DNA from: JBHFEI01 sp041928815
GTDB taxonomy: Bacteria > Pseudomonadota > Alphaproteobacteria > Rhizobiales > Rhizobiaceae
Assembly (NCBI RefSeq): GCF_041928815.1
Contig: NZ_JBHFEI010000002.1
Coordinates: 372,001-436,000, forward strand
Direction: 5' to 3'
DNA: 64,000 nt
Shown: in pieces, positions 16,484-24,369 of the stretch
Layout: each line of letters begins with the position of its first letter
Numbering within the stretch: position 1 is the stretch's first letter
Notes under the pieces: model-generated
The model's input: only the letters and a program-made list of their open reading frames with translations
Databases searched by the model: none
Told to the model about the DNA's origin: nothing
Made by a program: the position numbers and the translations under genes

Positions 16484-18289
16484 CTACGCCTCGCCTGCCG
16501 CCGGTATTCGAGGGGTCGGAGTCTGCTCGAACTGGAGCCGCGCGAGGCGGGCATAGAGCCCGTTCTGGCGAACGAGGCCGGCATGGGTTCCCTCCTCGAC
16601 GATGCGCCCGCCCTCCATGACGAGGATCCGGTCGGCTTTCAGCACCGTGGCAAGGCGATGGGCGATGACGAGGGTGGTGCGGTCGCGCATCAGCCCGTCG
16701 AGCGCGTCCTGGACCAGCGTCTCGCTCTCGGCGTCGAGCGCCGAGGTCGCCTCGTCGAGAAGCAGGATCGGCGCGCCGCGCAGCACGGCGCGGGCGATAG
16801 CGATGCGCTGGCGCTGGCCGCCGGAAAGCGTCATGCCGCGTTCTCCGACGGCCGTGTCGTAGCCCTGGTCGAGGCGGACGATGAAGTCATGGGCCTGGGC
16901 GGCGCGCGCCGCTCTTTCCACCGCGTCGCGCGCGACCCCCGGCAGGCCGAAGGCGATGTTGTCGTGGATGCTGGCGGAAAAGAGTGTGGCGTCCTGCGGC
17001 ACGATGGCGATGCGGCGGCGCAGTGCCTCCGGGTCGGCCGTGCGCACGTCGACGCCGTCGACCAGCACGCGACCGCCTGTCGGATCGTAGTAGCGCAGGA
17101 TCAGCGAGAATAGCGTGCTCTTCCCGGCGCCGGACGGGCCGACCACGGCGACCGTCTCGCCGGCGCGCACGCCGAAGCTGACGCCGTGCAAGCTGGGTGC
17201 GCCCGGCCGGGCGGGATAGGCGAAGGAGACGCCGTCGAAGGCGACCGTGCCCGGGGCGGGATCGGGCAGGCGGGCCGGGTTTACCGGGGCGGCGATCGCC
17301 GGGCGCTCGGCGAGCAGTTCCTGCAGGCGTCCCGCCGCACCCGCCGCCTGCGAAAGCTCGCCCCAGACTTCCGAGAGCGCGCCGAGGCTTCCGGCCGCAA
17401 AGACCGAATAGAGCAGGAACTGGCCGAGCGTTCCGGCCGACAGCGTGCCGGACAGCACGTCCTGTGCGCCGAACCAGAGCACGGCTACGACGCTGCCGAA
17501 GATCATGGTGATGGCGAAGGCGGTGAGGAAGGAGCGGGCCCGCGATGCCGCGCGTGCTGCGACGAAGGCGGTTTCCACGGCATCGGCGAAGGTCGCGCCG
17601 GCGGCGGCCTCACCGTTGAAGGCCTGGACGGTGCGGGCGGCGACGATCGCCTCGCCGGCATAGGCGGATGCCCGCGCCAGCCGGTCCTGCGCGGCGCGGG
17701 AACGCTGGCGCACCGAGCGGCCGAATGCGACGAGCGGAAAGACGATGACGGGGATGGCGATCAGCACCAGGCTCGACAGACGCGGGCTGGTGTAAACCAT
17801 CATGGCGATGGCGCCGAGGCAGAGGATGAGGTTGCGCAGCGCCATCGATGCCGTCGCGCCGACGGCGGACTTGATCTGCGTCGCGTCCGCCGTCAGCCGG
17901 GAGACGATCTCGCCCGACTGGTTGACGTCGAAGAAGGCGGGCGACAGCGACATGACATGGGTGAAGACCTCGCGCCTCAGATCGGCCACCACCCGCTCGC
18001 CGAGCGTGATGACGAAATAGTAGCGGGCGGCGCTCGCGAGCGCCAGGATCACAGCCAGCACCATCAGCATCGCGAAATAGGTGTCGATGAAGCCGGAGTC
18101 GGCGGTCGAGAAACCATGGTCGATCATCCGGCGCACGGCGATCGGCAGGGTCAGCGTCGTGACCGCCGCGACCGCCAGCGAGACGAGCGCCCCGAGGACG
18201 AGACCGCGATAGCGCATCACGTGCACGAGAACGCCGCGAAGCTGCCGAAGGGGTGCCCGTCCGCCGGGTCGCCTTGCCTGATCCTGCAC
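16484..18289 (-). CDS. ABC exporter, fused permease and ATPase (MsbA/LmrA type)
   Basis: A 601-residue half-transporter that works as a homodimer. Six membrane helices fill residues about 25-320, and the nucleotide-binding domain follows. Visible are Walker A GPSGAGKST, signature LSGGQRQRIAIARA, Walker B ILLLDEATSALD and the H-loop in IAHRLA. I chose the GTG at 18289, because AGGGGG lies at proper spacing upstream; a TTG at 18313 would add 8 residues without an RBS. Substrates of this class are lipids or drugs and cannot be inferred. The divergent neighbour is rpmE. Confidence 0.9.
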   Translation of the reverse strand: MQDQARRPGGRAPLRQLRGVLVHVMRYRGLVLGALVSLAVAAVTTLTLPIAVRRMIDHGFSTADSGFIDTYFAMLMVLAVILALASAARYYFVITLGERVVADLRREVFTHVMSLSPAFFDVNQSGEIVSRLTADATQIKSAVGATASMALRNLILCLGAIAMMVYTSPRLSSLVLIAIPVIVFPLVAFGRSVRQRSRAAQDRLARASAYAGEAIVAARTVQAFNGEAAAGATFADAVETAFVAARAASRARSFLTAFAITMIFGSVVAVLWFGAQDVLSGTLSAGTLGQFLLYSVFAAGSLGALSEVWGELSQAAGAAGRLQELLAERPAIAAPVNPARLPDPAPGTVAFDGVSFAYPARPGAPSLHGVSFGVRAGETVAVVGPSGAGKSTLFSLILRYYDPTGGRVLVDGVDVRTADPEALRRRIAIVPQDATLFSASIHDNIAFGLPGVARDAVERAARAAQAHDFIVRLDQGYDTAVGERGMTLSGGQRQRIAIARAVLRGAPILLLDEATSALDAESETLVQDALDGLMRDRTTLVIAHRLATVLKADRILVMEGGRIVEEGTHAGLVRQNGLYARLARLQFEQTPTPRIPAAGEA

Positions 18290-18331
18290 GTCATCCCCCT
18301 GTCGCGGCGCCAAACTCTTCCGCCGCGGTAC

Positions 18332-18360
18332 TTGTTATCCCGAAGGTCCTCATGTATAGG
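18332..18360 (+). promoter_or_regulatory. Predicted sigma-70 type promoter of rpmE
   Basis: TTGTTA (18332-18337) and TATAGG (18355-18360) are separated by exactly 17 bases. The start would be about 110 bases upstream of the rpmE ATG, leaving a leader that contains the palindrome at 18429. Confidence 0.55.
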
Positions 18361-18428
18361 GCACGGCATCGCACGGGGAGGCCGGACAGCTACACTGTTT
18401 GCGGCTCACTTACTTGTTTGGTCATGGC

Positions 18429-18446
18429 GCCGCAACCGGTTGCGGC
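18429..18446 (+). promoter_or_regulatory. 18-base perfect palindrome in the rpmE leader
   Basis: GCCGCAACCGGTTGCGGC is self-complementary over all 18 bases and ends 30 bases before the rpmE start codon. It lies downstream of the predicted promoter. It could be an operator or an mRNA element for autoregulation of L31. Confidence 0.5.
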
Positions 18447-18476
18447 AATTGGACCCGAAAGATCAGGAAGACTGTT

Positions 18477-18698
18477 ATGAAGGCGAACATCCATCCCGAT
18501 TACCACACCATCAAGGTGGTCATGACCGACGGCACGGAATACACGACCCGCTCGACCTGGGGCGCCGAAGGCCAGACGATGAATCTCGAAATCGATCCGA
18601 AGTCCCATCCGGCCTGGACCGGCGGCAACCAGCAGCTCGTCGACCGCGCCGGCCGCGTCTCGAAGTTCAAGAAGCGTTTCGAAGGTCTCGGCCTCTGA
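18477..18698 (+). CDS. rpmE: 50S ribosomal protein L31
   Basis: A 73-residue large-subunit protein with the L31 N-terminus MKANIHPDYHTIKVVMTDG and the C-terminal VSKFKKRFEG. The CxxC zinc-binding cysteines of C+ L31 are absent, as usual in alphaproteobacteria. ATG 18477 is the family start; upstream in-frame codons run into the palindrome. The gene has its own promoter candidate and a strong terminator, so it is probably monocistronic. Confidence 0.97.
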   Translation: MKANIHPDYHTIKVVMTDGTEYTTRSTWGAEGQTMNLEIDPKSHPAWTGGNQQLVDRAGRVSKFKKRFEGLGL

Positions 18699-18725
18699 GG
18701 CTTGGCATCCGTGCAGGCCTGCTGA

Positions 18726-18751
18726 AAGCCCGGCTCCGCCGGGCTTTTTTG
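18726..18751 (+). terminator. rpmE intrinsic terminator
   Basis: The arms AAAGCCCGGC and GCCGGGCTTT (loop TCC) form a 10-base stem followed by a run of T. It starts 28 bases after the rpmE stop. Confidence 0.9.
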
Positions 18752-18780
18752 TTGCCGGGATCTGTCGTTTTGTTTGTGGT

Positions 18781-18828
18781 GCATCGTCCGCCGCCGAAGC
18801 GAGCCCGCTTCGTCTGGGCATGCTCTCG
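18781..18828. repeat. Half-copy remnant of palindromic repeat family 2
   Basis: By eye this 48-base stretch matches 21283-21330, the right half of the full element, at about 38 positions without gaps. It keeps CCGAAGCGA, GCTTCG and the ATGCTCT end. It lies between the rpmE and DUF1465 terminators. Confidence 0.6.
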
Positions 18829-18844
18829 CGGCACGGACGCCAAT

Positions 18845-18870
18845 AAAAAAGCCCGGCAGGGCCGGGCTTT
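18845..18870 (-). terminator. Intrinsic terminator of the DUF1465 gene
   Basis: On the minus strand AAAGCCCGGC and GCCGGGCTTT (loop of 3) form a 10-base stem followed by T residues. It lies 24 bases beyond the DUF1465 stop. Its stem is the same as that of the rpmE terminator. Confidence 0.88.
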
Positions 18871-18893
18871 GATCGTCGAGGGGTCTGTCCTTG

Positions 18894-19415
18894 TCAGGCA
18901 TTGAGGCCGAAGGCCGTCTGCAGCAGGTTGAGCTGAGCCTTGACGCCGTTCTGGTTGTCGGGAACGGACGTGGCCGCTTCCTGCGGGCGATAGATCTCGC
19001 GGTCGAGGAGCGCGACGCGGTTCTGCAGGCGCAGGGAACGCTCGATCAGGTCGCGGAAGCTTTCGGGAAGGTCGTTCCAGCCGGGCGCGGCGCGATCGAC
19101 GTTGAAGCTGTCGAGACGGACCTTGTTCTTCTCGGAAAGAACCTGCTCGCGCGTCATCTCGCCATTGTTGACTGCCCTCTGCAACAGCAGCCAGGATGCC
19201 ATCTGCATCAGACGGGTGGTGAGCCGCATCGATTCCGCCGCGTAGAGAACGGATGCCATGCGCGGCAGCATCTTCGAGGCGACGCGGCCCTGTCCGTCGA
19301 GATAGCTCGCCGTCTCTTCGACGAGGCCCATGCCTTCACCGTAAAGGGCCTTGAACTGCGCTGACGCGGCAGCGTGACCGGCGAAGCTGACCGTGTTCAA
19401 TCCTCTTTCGGACAT
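18894..19415 (-). CDS. DUF1465 family protein
   Basis: A 173-residue cytoplasmic, mostly helical protein of the alphaproteobacterial DUF1465 family, of unknown function. Typical features are an early AAASAQFKALYGEGM segment, an EETASYLDGQGR block and a helical middle with ESMRLTTRLMQMASWLLLQRA. The ATG at 19415 fits the family and follows a GAGAGA-type RBS; the frame is open far upstream, through the terminator-like stem at 19593-19618, which cannot be coding. It has its own terminator downstream. Confidence 0.85.
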   Translation of the reverse strand: MSERGLNTVSFAGHAAASAQFKALYGEGMGLVEETASYLDGQGRVASKMLPRMASVLYAAESMRLTTRLMQMASWLLLQRAVNNGEMTREQVLSEKNKVRLDSFNVDRAAPGWNDLPESFRDLIERSLRLQNRVALLDREIYRPQEAATSVPDNQNGVKAQLNLLQTAFGLNA

Positions 19416-19592
19416 TCTCTCACAATCCCTGGCTAAACGCATCACTTCCATCAGGTAACGGACGTGTCGCGGCAAATGTTCCTGAGCCGTCCGCTGGGGA
19501 GGCCGCAGAATGATCCCATAACCCAAAACACGCAAGGGGCATCTTAAGAAAGGGTTAATCTCCACAGCTCTTTGGCAAAAGTCGGGCCGAAC

Positions 19593-19618
19593 AAAAAAAG
19601 AGCCGCGAAAGCGGCTCT
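19593..19618 (-). terminator. Strong intrinsic terminator in the DUF1465-MFS gap
   Basis: On the minus strand AGAGCCGC-TTTC-GCGGCTCT is followed by seven T. It lies about 260 bases after the MFS stop and 180 bases before the DUF1465 start, so it ends either the MFS transcript or an independent small RNA. Confidence 0.88.
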
Positions 19619-19697
19619 CAAGGTAAAACAGGGAGAAAATCAGACCGGTTCGCCAGAAGGTGAAGGGGCTGAATCCGGAAGAACCGGATGAAATGAT
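19593..19697 (-). ncRNA. Candidate small RNA of about 100 nt
   Basis: A perfect TATAAT (minus strand, 19708-19703) lies about 7-10 bases before a presumed start near 19697, and the strong terminator at 19593-19618 ends the unit. The stretch between shows no conserved protein-like frame. No convincing -35 box is visible (TTCGTT at 17 bases is a poor match). Alternatively the terminator simply ends the MFS mRNA. I do not recognise an Rfam family. Confidence 0.4.
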
Positions 19698-19848
19698 CAT
19701 CCATTATAAAGCTTAATATACGGTTAACGAAAGGATTTTCTCGCATCTTCGTCTTAAGGAAACGGTAACGCTCCTGTGCCGCGACGATACGGGGCCGCCG
19801 GCGGCGCGAACGTGCTCTCTCCTTTCGTTCGTGCTGCCTTGTCTGGAT

Positions 19849-19883
19849 CCGAAGCGATTCCGCTTCGGCTGGACATTCTCTAT
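19849..19883. repeat. Half-copy remnant of palindromic repeat family 2 at the MFS stop
   Basis: By eye these 35 bases match 21296-21330 at about 29 positions, including CCGAAGCGAT and GCTTCGGCTGGA. The stop codon of the MFS gene lies inside it, so the repeat may have supplied the gene's present 3' end. Confidence 0.55.
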
Positions 19884-21190
19884 CGGGGATCGACCAGCGG
19901 CGCCTCGGGCTGCGGCAATTCGTCCGCAGCCGGACGGACCTCCGCCGTCTCCTCGGCGGCGATCGCCCGCGGCGAGAGCTGCAGGCTTTCCGGGGTCGTC
20001 AGCGTGCCGGGATTGATGGTGGAGTAGGCATCGCGCTCCGCGGCGGGGATCGGCGCGCGGCGGCGGCTGCGGAACATGGCATAGGCCATGATGAGGAAAT
20101 GCGCGCAGGCGGTGATCATGAACAGGCCGTGTGCGCCGGTCGCCGTCATGATCGGGCCGCCGATCGTCGGGCCGATGATGGTGCCGATGCCGTAGAGCAG
20201 CAGGAGCCCGCCGGACACCTTGACGAAATCTTCGGGCGCGGCGAAGTCGTTGGCATGCGACACGGCGATCGGATAGAGCGCATTGGCGGCAGCGCCGTAG
20301 ATCGCCGTGAAGGTCAGCAGCAGCACGACGCTCGACGGCTCGAAGAGGAAGATGACGAAGCCGGCCAGCGCGCCGAGGCCGGCGAGACCGGCAAGCACGT
20401 AGCGCCGGTCGATCGCATCGGAGAGCTTGCCGGCCGGGAACTGCATCGCGGCGCCGGCAAAGATCGTCACGCTCATCATCATGGCGACGCTGCTGTCCGA
20501 AAGTCCGGCCTGGCGCCCGAAGACGGCGCCGAGCGTGCCGAAGGCGCCGTTGGCGATGCCGATCAGCAGGATGCCGAGGAAGGACACCGGCGAATTGGCG
20601 TAGAGCGCCTTCAGGTCGAGGCGCACCTGCTTCAGCGGTTGTGGAGAGGCGGCGGTGGAGAGCAGCGTCGGCAGCATGGCAAGGCAGTAGACAATGCCGC
20701 AGATCATGAAGAAGGTCGCGGCCGACGTGTCGCCGAAAGGGATCATCAGCTGGCCGCCGACGACGCCGAACAGCGTGATGGCGATATAGAGCGAGAAGAT
20801 CGCGCCGCGGCTCTCGTTGGTGGCGCGCTCGTTCAGCCAGCTCTCGATGATCATCGAGGTGCCGGCGGTCGAGAAGCCGGTGACGGCGCGCAGCGCCACC
20901 CACCAGATCGGGTCGACGAGGAGGCCGGTCAGAAGCGCGATGATGGCGAGCAGCGAGGCGAAGCCGCTGAAGGCGCGCACGTGGCCGGCGCGCTTGACGA
21001 TGTTGGGCGCGAGCAGGCAGCCGAGGACGAAGCCGCTTGCCCAGGAGGTGCCGAGCAGGCCGAGCAGGGTGGTGGAATAGCCTTCGGTCGTGCCGCGCAC
21101 CGGCAGCAGCAGGCTGTGCAGGCCGTTGCCGAGGAACAGGAACAGGGTTCCGAGCAGCAGGGCGGCGACGGGAATGAGATTGTTGCGCAT
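19880..21190 (-). CDS. MFS transporter (YcaD-like)
   Basis: A 436-residue major facilitator with 12 predicted helices. The loop after helix 2 contains APNIVKRAGHVRAF, and helix 4-5 carries GFSTAGTSMIIESWLNERA, a block typical of YcaD-type transporters. The last 60 residues form a hydrophilic, proline-rich cytoplasmic tail ending inside a repeat remnant. ATG 21190 immediately precedes the first helix. The substrate is unknown. No partner gene is adjacent; the full palindromic repeat lies directly upstream. Confidence 0.88.
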   Translation of the reverse strand: MRNNLIPVAALLLGTLFLFLGNGLHSLLLPVRGTTEGYSTTLLGLLGTSWASGFVLGCLLAPNIVKRAGHVRAFSGFASLLAIIALLTGLLVDPIWWVALRAVTGFSTAGTSMIIESWLNERATNESRGAIFSLYIAITLFGVVGGQLMIPFGDTSAATFFMICGIVYCLAMLPTLLSTAASPQPLKQVRLDLKALYANSPVSFLGILLIGIANGAFGTLGAVFGRQAGLSDSSVAMMMSVTIFAGAAMQFPAGKLSDAIDRRYVLAGLAGLGALAGFVIFLFEPSSVVLLLTFTAIYGAAANALYPIAVSHANDFAAPEDFVKVSGGLLLLYGIGTIIGPTIGGPIMTATGAHGLFMITACAHFLIMAYAMFRSRRRAPIPAAERDAYSTINPGTLTTPESLQLSPRAIAAEETAEVRPAADELPQPEAPLVDPR

Positions 21191-21223
21191 CGGACGTCCG
21201 GATCCCGCGGTTCGAAGGCAAAA

Positions 21224-21330
21224 CTAGAGCATTTCCGGTGATCACGGGATCACCTTCAATACTCCAAGTCGTTCTTTTTGGCGCATTCTCCGGCGCCGAA
21301 GCGATCATGCTTCGGCTGGAAATGCTCTAG
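21224..21330. repeat. Palindromic intergenic repeat, family 2, full copy
   Basis: A 107-base element with inverted ends CTAGAGCATTTCC and GGAAATGCTCTAG. It contains an internal GTGATCACGGGATCACC dyad and a second hairpin CCGAAGCGATCATGCTTCGG. The layout (large palindrome built of smaller hairpins, intergenic) resembles rhizobial RIME elements. Degenerate right halves lie at 18781, 19849 and 21497. Confidence 0.8.
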
Positions 21331-21496
21331 GCTGGGCCCGCAGCGAAGGCCAGCCGTCTTTCGCTTTTTACCCGATTGAAATCGCGGGCGAAAGCCAATA
21401 GCTGTGGCGCAGGGACGCCGCGCGCCGCCGATCGTGCCGGAAGCGTTTCCAGCGGCAACCGGATCGACCGGGCGGCGCCGTCCTTCCGTTTTAACC

Positions 21497-21530
21497 GCAT
21501 CGTCCGACGCAGGAGCGATCCTGCTTCGGC
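21497..21530. repeat. Half-copy remnant of palindromic repeat family 2
   Basis: By eye about 28 of 34 bases match 21283-21316 of the full element; it starts GCATCGTCCG like the remnant at 18781 and keeps GAGCGATC and TGCTTCGG. It lies 22 bases before the small gene at 21552 and may affect its expression. Confidence 0.5.
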
Positions 21531-21551
21531 CGCCATGTTCCAAGGCCCGCC

Positions 21552-21707
21552 ATGTCGAAAGCGATCGCGTTCATCCTGCTTCTGGCCATGGCGGTCCACA
21601 TCATCCGCCCGCTCGGCCTGCCGGGCCTCAGGCTTCGGCGCGACTTCTGGAAGATCGCGGTGCTTGCCATCGCCGTGATGATGGCGACGACGCTGATCCG
21701 CCCCTGA
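21552..21707 (+). CDS. Small membrane protein, 51 residues
   Basis: The frame encodes two hydrophobic segments, MSKAIAFILLLAMAVHII and FWKIAVLAIAVMMATTLI, joined by a basic loop (LRLRRDF). This suggests a two-helix inner-membrane protein with a cytoplasmic loop. The stop codon abuts the stop of the convergent ymdB-like gene with no gap. No strong RBS is visible. The even composition and clear membrane design support a real gene. Function unknown. Confidence 0.6.
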   Translation: MSKAIAFILLLAMAVHIIRPLGLPGLRLRRDFWKIAVLAIAVMMATTLIRP

Positions 21708-22532
21708 TCAGGACCAGAAGTCCGGAATCGTCTCGGTAAGGCGCGGCCCGAGGCGCAGCGGCGCGATGCGCTCGGCAAGGCCGGTCCTGTCCGAGATCTC
21801 GACGCCGATGCCGCAGATCGTCGCCGGGCCGCTCGCCGCCTCGAAGCGGCCTTTCGGCATTTTCGAGATGAAGCGGTTCAGCGGCTCCTCCTTGTCCATG
21901 CCGAGCGAGGAATCATAGTCCCCGCACATGCCGGCGTCGGACAGGTAGGCGGTGCCGCCGTTGAGGATCTGGTGATCGGCCGTCGGCACATGGGTGTGGG
22001 TGCCGACGACGAGGCTGGCGCGGCCGTCGACGAAATGACCGAAACACTGTTTTTCGCTGGTCGCCTCGGCGTGGAAGTCGAAGACGACGGCATCGGCCTG
22101 CTCGCCGAGCGGGCAGGCGGCGAGGATGGCTTCCGCCGTCTTGAACGGATCGTCGAGTTCGGGATGCATGAAGACGCGGCCCATGACGTTGGCGACGAGG
22201 ACGCGGGCGCCATTGCGGGCAAGGTACAGGTTCGAGCCGCGCCCGGGCGTTCCGGCCGGATAGTTGGCGGGCCGCAGGAAGGCGTCGTGGCGGCCGGCGA
22301 AGACCACCGCCTCCTTCTGGTCCCAGACATGGTTGCCGGTCGTCACCACGTCGGCGCCGGCCTGGAGGGTTTCGAGGAAGATGTCCTCGGTGATCCCGAA
22401 GCCGCCGGCGGCGTTCTCGCCGTTGACGATGACGAAATCGAGCTTCAGGTCGCGCACGAGCCCGGGCAGCTTTTCCCAGACCGCCACGCGCCCCGTCTTG
22501 CCCACCATGTCCCCAAGAAACAAAAGCCGCAT
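21708..22532 (-). CDS. YmdB-type metallophosphoesterase
   Basis: A 274-residue protein of the TIGR00282/YmdB family, binuclear-metal phosphoesterases reported to hydrolyse 2',3'-cyclic nucleotides in Bacillus. Metal-ligand motifs are present: FLGDMVGKTGR at the N-terminus, NGENAAGGFGI near 38-48, TTGNHVWDQKE near 64-74, and GTHTHVPTAD near 175. The start ATG at 22532 places the first motif at residue 5. The 5-formyl-THF cyclo-ligase gene lies 5 bases upstream on the same strand, so both belong to one operon, a common rhizobial pairing. Confidence 0.92.
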   Translation of the reverse strand: MRLLFLGDMVGKTGRVAVWEKLPGLVRDLKLDFVIVNGENAAGGFGITEDIFLETLQAGADVVTTGNHVWDQKEAVVFAGRHDAFLRPANYPAGTPGRGSNLYLARNGARVLVANVMGRVFMHPELDDPFKTAEAILAACPLGEQADAVVFDFHAEATSEKQCFGHFVDGRASLVVGTHTHVPTADHQILNGGTAYLSDAGMCGDYDSSLGMDKEEPLNRFISKMPKGRFEAASGPATICGIGVEISDRTGLAERIAPLRLGPRLTETIPDFWS

Positions 22533-22537
22533 CCGTC

Positions 22538-23134
22538 CTACCTTCCGCCCGACACCTGCCGCAGGCCCGTCTCCGTCAGGATTGCCTCCAGCGGAACGTC
22601 ATGCGGTTCGGCCGGCACTGATGCCACTTCCTGGCAGTCGAAGGCAATGCCGATCAGGCGCGGCGCGCGTCCCTTCGCCCTCAGCCGCGCGATCGCCCGG
22701 TCGTAATGGCCGGCGCCGTAGCCGATGCGGTTGCCGGCGGCGTCGAAGGCGGAGAGCGGCACCAGCATGAGGTCGGGGTCGAGCACGGCCGCCTCAGGGC
22801 CGGGGCCGACCGTGCCGAAGCCGGTCTTGATCAGGTGCGCGCCGGCGACGAGTTCGCGGAAGACAATGGTCTCGCGATCGATCACCACCGGCGTGCAGAG
22901 CCGCGCGCCGCGCTCGCGCAGCCGGTGCATCAGCGGGCGGATGTCCGCCTCCGAACGGATCGGCAGGAAGCCGGCGACGATCTCGCCCGGCGACAGCGCG
23001 ATGCGGTCGCCGGCATTATCGGCCATCGCGAGGCTCGCCTCCAGCCGGTCGGCGGAGGCGATCGCGTCACGGGCGGCGAGGCGTCCGGCGCGGATCTCCG
23101 CCTTCAGCGCCTTCGGGTCGGGGGTGTCCGTCAT
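22538..23134 (-). CDS. 5-formyltetrahydrofolate cyclo-ligase
   Basis: A 198-residue cytoplasmic enzyme that converts 5-formyl-THF to 5,10-methenyl-THF with ATP. The late glycine-rich motif GYGAGHYDR near residue 145 is diagnostic, and the N-terminal LKAEIRAGRLAARD matches the family's KxxxRxxxxxxR helix. ATG 23134 was chosen for the GGAGGA RBS directly upstream. It is the first gene of an operon with the YmdB-type gene. In many relatives a 6S RNA precedes this gene; I could not recognise one here. Confidence 0.93.
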   Translation of the reverse strand: MTDTPDPKALKAEIRAGRLAARDAIASADRLEASLAMADNAGDRIALSPGEIVAGFLPIRSEADIRPLMHRLRERGARLCTPVVIDRETIVFRELVAGAHLIKTGFGTVGPGPEAAVLDPDLMLVPLSAFDAAGNRIGYGAGHYDRAIARLRAKGRAPRLIGIAFDCQEVASVPAEPHDVPLEAILTETGLRQVSGGR

Positions 23135-23387
23135 GTGTCCTCCGCTGCCATGCCGGCGGCTGTCGCCTGCGTGCGATGCCGCCTCTTTCCCGTCTCCGCC
23201 TCCCTTACAGCATCGCGGGCCGGGCTGGAAACGGCGCATTCCGACATTGCGCGGCCGCGGCCGTGAAACTTGCCCTTGTCCCCGGCCGTTCCCGTGCCGT
23301 CGCGGCACAGCCTGGCCGTGCGTGCCGCCGGAATTAGCCTCCCGTTCACGATACGGGCGGCTTCGGCTTTCATCGGGACCGCCGCCC

Positions 23388-23681
23388 ATGCCAGAGACGC
23401 CTGTGATGAACGAGGACGATAGGGAGAAGGGCGCACGGAATGCGCGCGAGGAAAATTGCGAGGCCATCGACATGCCGGCGATGATCGTCCCGCCCCTGTC
23501 GCCGCTGGAGTTGCGCTGCCTCGGGCTCGCGGCCTACGGGCGCACGATCGACGACATCATCCTTGAAACCGACCTGCCGTGCCAGCGGGTCCGCGATGCC
23601 TTTGCCGGGGCCATGCGCAAGCTCCAGGCCGCCAATCTCGCCGAGGCTATCTTTCGCGCGGCCCGCATGAGGCTCATCTGA
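23388..23681 (+). CDS. Free-standing LuxR-type HTH protein
   Basis: A protein of about 97 residues whose C-terminal 60 residues look like a LuxR/GerE helix-turn-helix (LSPLELRCLGLAAYGRTI, then LPCQRVRDAFAGAMRKL). The usual TVKxH of the recognition helix is replaced by RVRDA, and the family's NR-x-A is AN-L-A. The N-terminus is charged and short, with no sensory domain. The start is uncertain between ATG 23388 and ATG 23406; neither has a strong RBS. It is divergent from the folate gene. It may be a DNA-binding regulator or a degenerate one. Confidence 0.65.
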   Translation: MPETPVMNEDDREKGARNAREENCEAIDMPAMIVPPLSPLELRCLGLAAYGRTIDDIILETDLPCQRVRDAFAGAMRKLQAANLAEAIFRAARMRLI

Positions 23682-23776
23682 GGATATGGAGTCGCATGGC
23701 CTTCCGGGCAGCCGTCGCGCGGCTCACTTCGGTTTTCCGCGTCGTCCCGCAAAGGAAGGAGGCCGGACGGGCCGTG

Positions 23777-24313
23777 CTACTTCGCCCCGCTCCCGACGCG
23801 GAAGGGCACGCCATTGACCGCGTAGAGGCCCGCCTCGAGATCGAAGAAGGAAGCGGGCTGCTTGTCCCGGATGAGCACGATTCCGGTCTCGCCGGCGCTG
23901 TATTCGTAGAGCCTGCCGTCGCACGAGGCCTTCTGCGGGAAGGTATCCTCGACGACCGAGAAGAGATCGAGGCTGCGGCAGGGGCCGATCTCGTGGACCA
24001 GTCCGATCGTTCCGTCGGCGTTGCGGATGTCGACGACGAGGCGCGCGTCGCTGAAAAGGCCCTTCGGCTTTCCGTCGACCGTCTTCGCCCGGCCGCGTGC
24101 GACGATGTCGGCCGCCGACAGGATCTCTCCCTCCACGACGAAGTCGCTGGCGCGGGACGTGTCCGCCCCGCCCGTCTCCGGCAGGATCATCGGCGCGCCG
24201 GCCGCCTGGAACGAGAGGACGAGGTTGTTGTCCGCCGCAGCCAGCGTCGCGGGCGCGGCGAGGAGCAAGCCGGCGATCGCCGCCACCCGGCATTTCCTGA
24301 TCGATGACGACAT
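23777..24313 (-). CDS. Secreted protein of unknown function
   Basis: A 178-residue protein with a clear signal peptide (RKCRVAAIAGLLLAAPATLA, cleavage near LAAA-DN). The mature part has no motif I recognise; two cysteines (in GPCRSL and KASCDGR) could form a disulfide in the periplasm. The ATG at 24313 follows GGAGGA; the longer frame would run back through the palindromic repeat at 24370-24468. No neighbouring gene is close enough on the same strand to suggest an operon. Confidence 0.7.
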   Translation of the reverse strand: MSSSIRKCRVAAIAGLLLAAPATLAAADNNLVLSFQAAGAPMILPETGGADTSRASDFVVEGEILSAADIVARGRAKTVDGKPKGLFSDARLVVDIRNADGTIGLVHEIGPCRSLDLFSVVEDTFPQKASCDGRLYEYSAGETGIVLIRDKQPASFFDLEAGLYAVNGVPFRVGSGAK

Positions 24314-24369
24314 GACATCCTCCGTGCCGCGTTGCGAACCGTCAAGGCCAAGCCGGCGGTGCGCGGGAT

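Noticed and set aside
18894..19700. Longer DUF1465 frame starting at 19700
   Set aside because: It would translate through a strong terminator stem and T-run at 19593-19618; the family start at 19415 fits better.
23135..23330. 6S RNA upstream of the 5-formyl-THF cyclo-ligase gene, as expected from synteny in many alphaproteobacteria
   Set aside because: I could not find the central bubble and closing stems of 6S RNA in this stretch, and zapA is not adjacent. A covariance search would decide.
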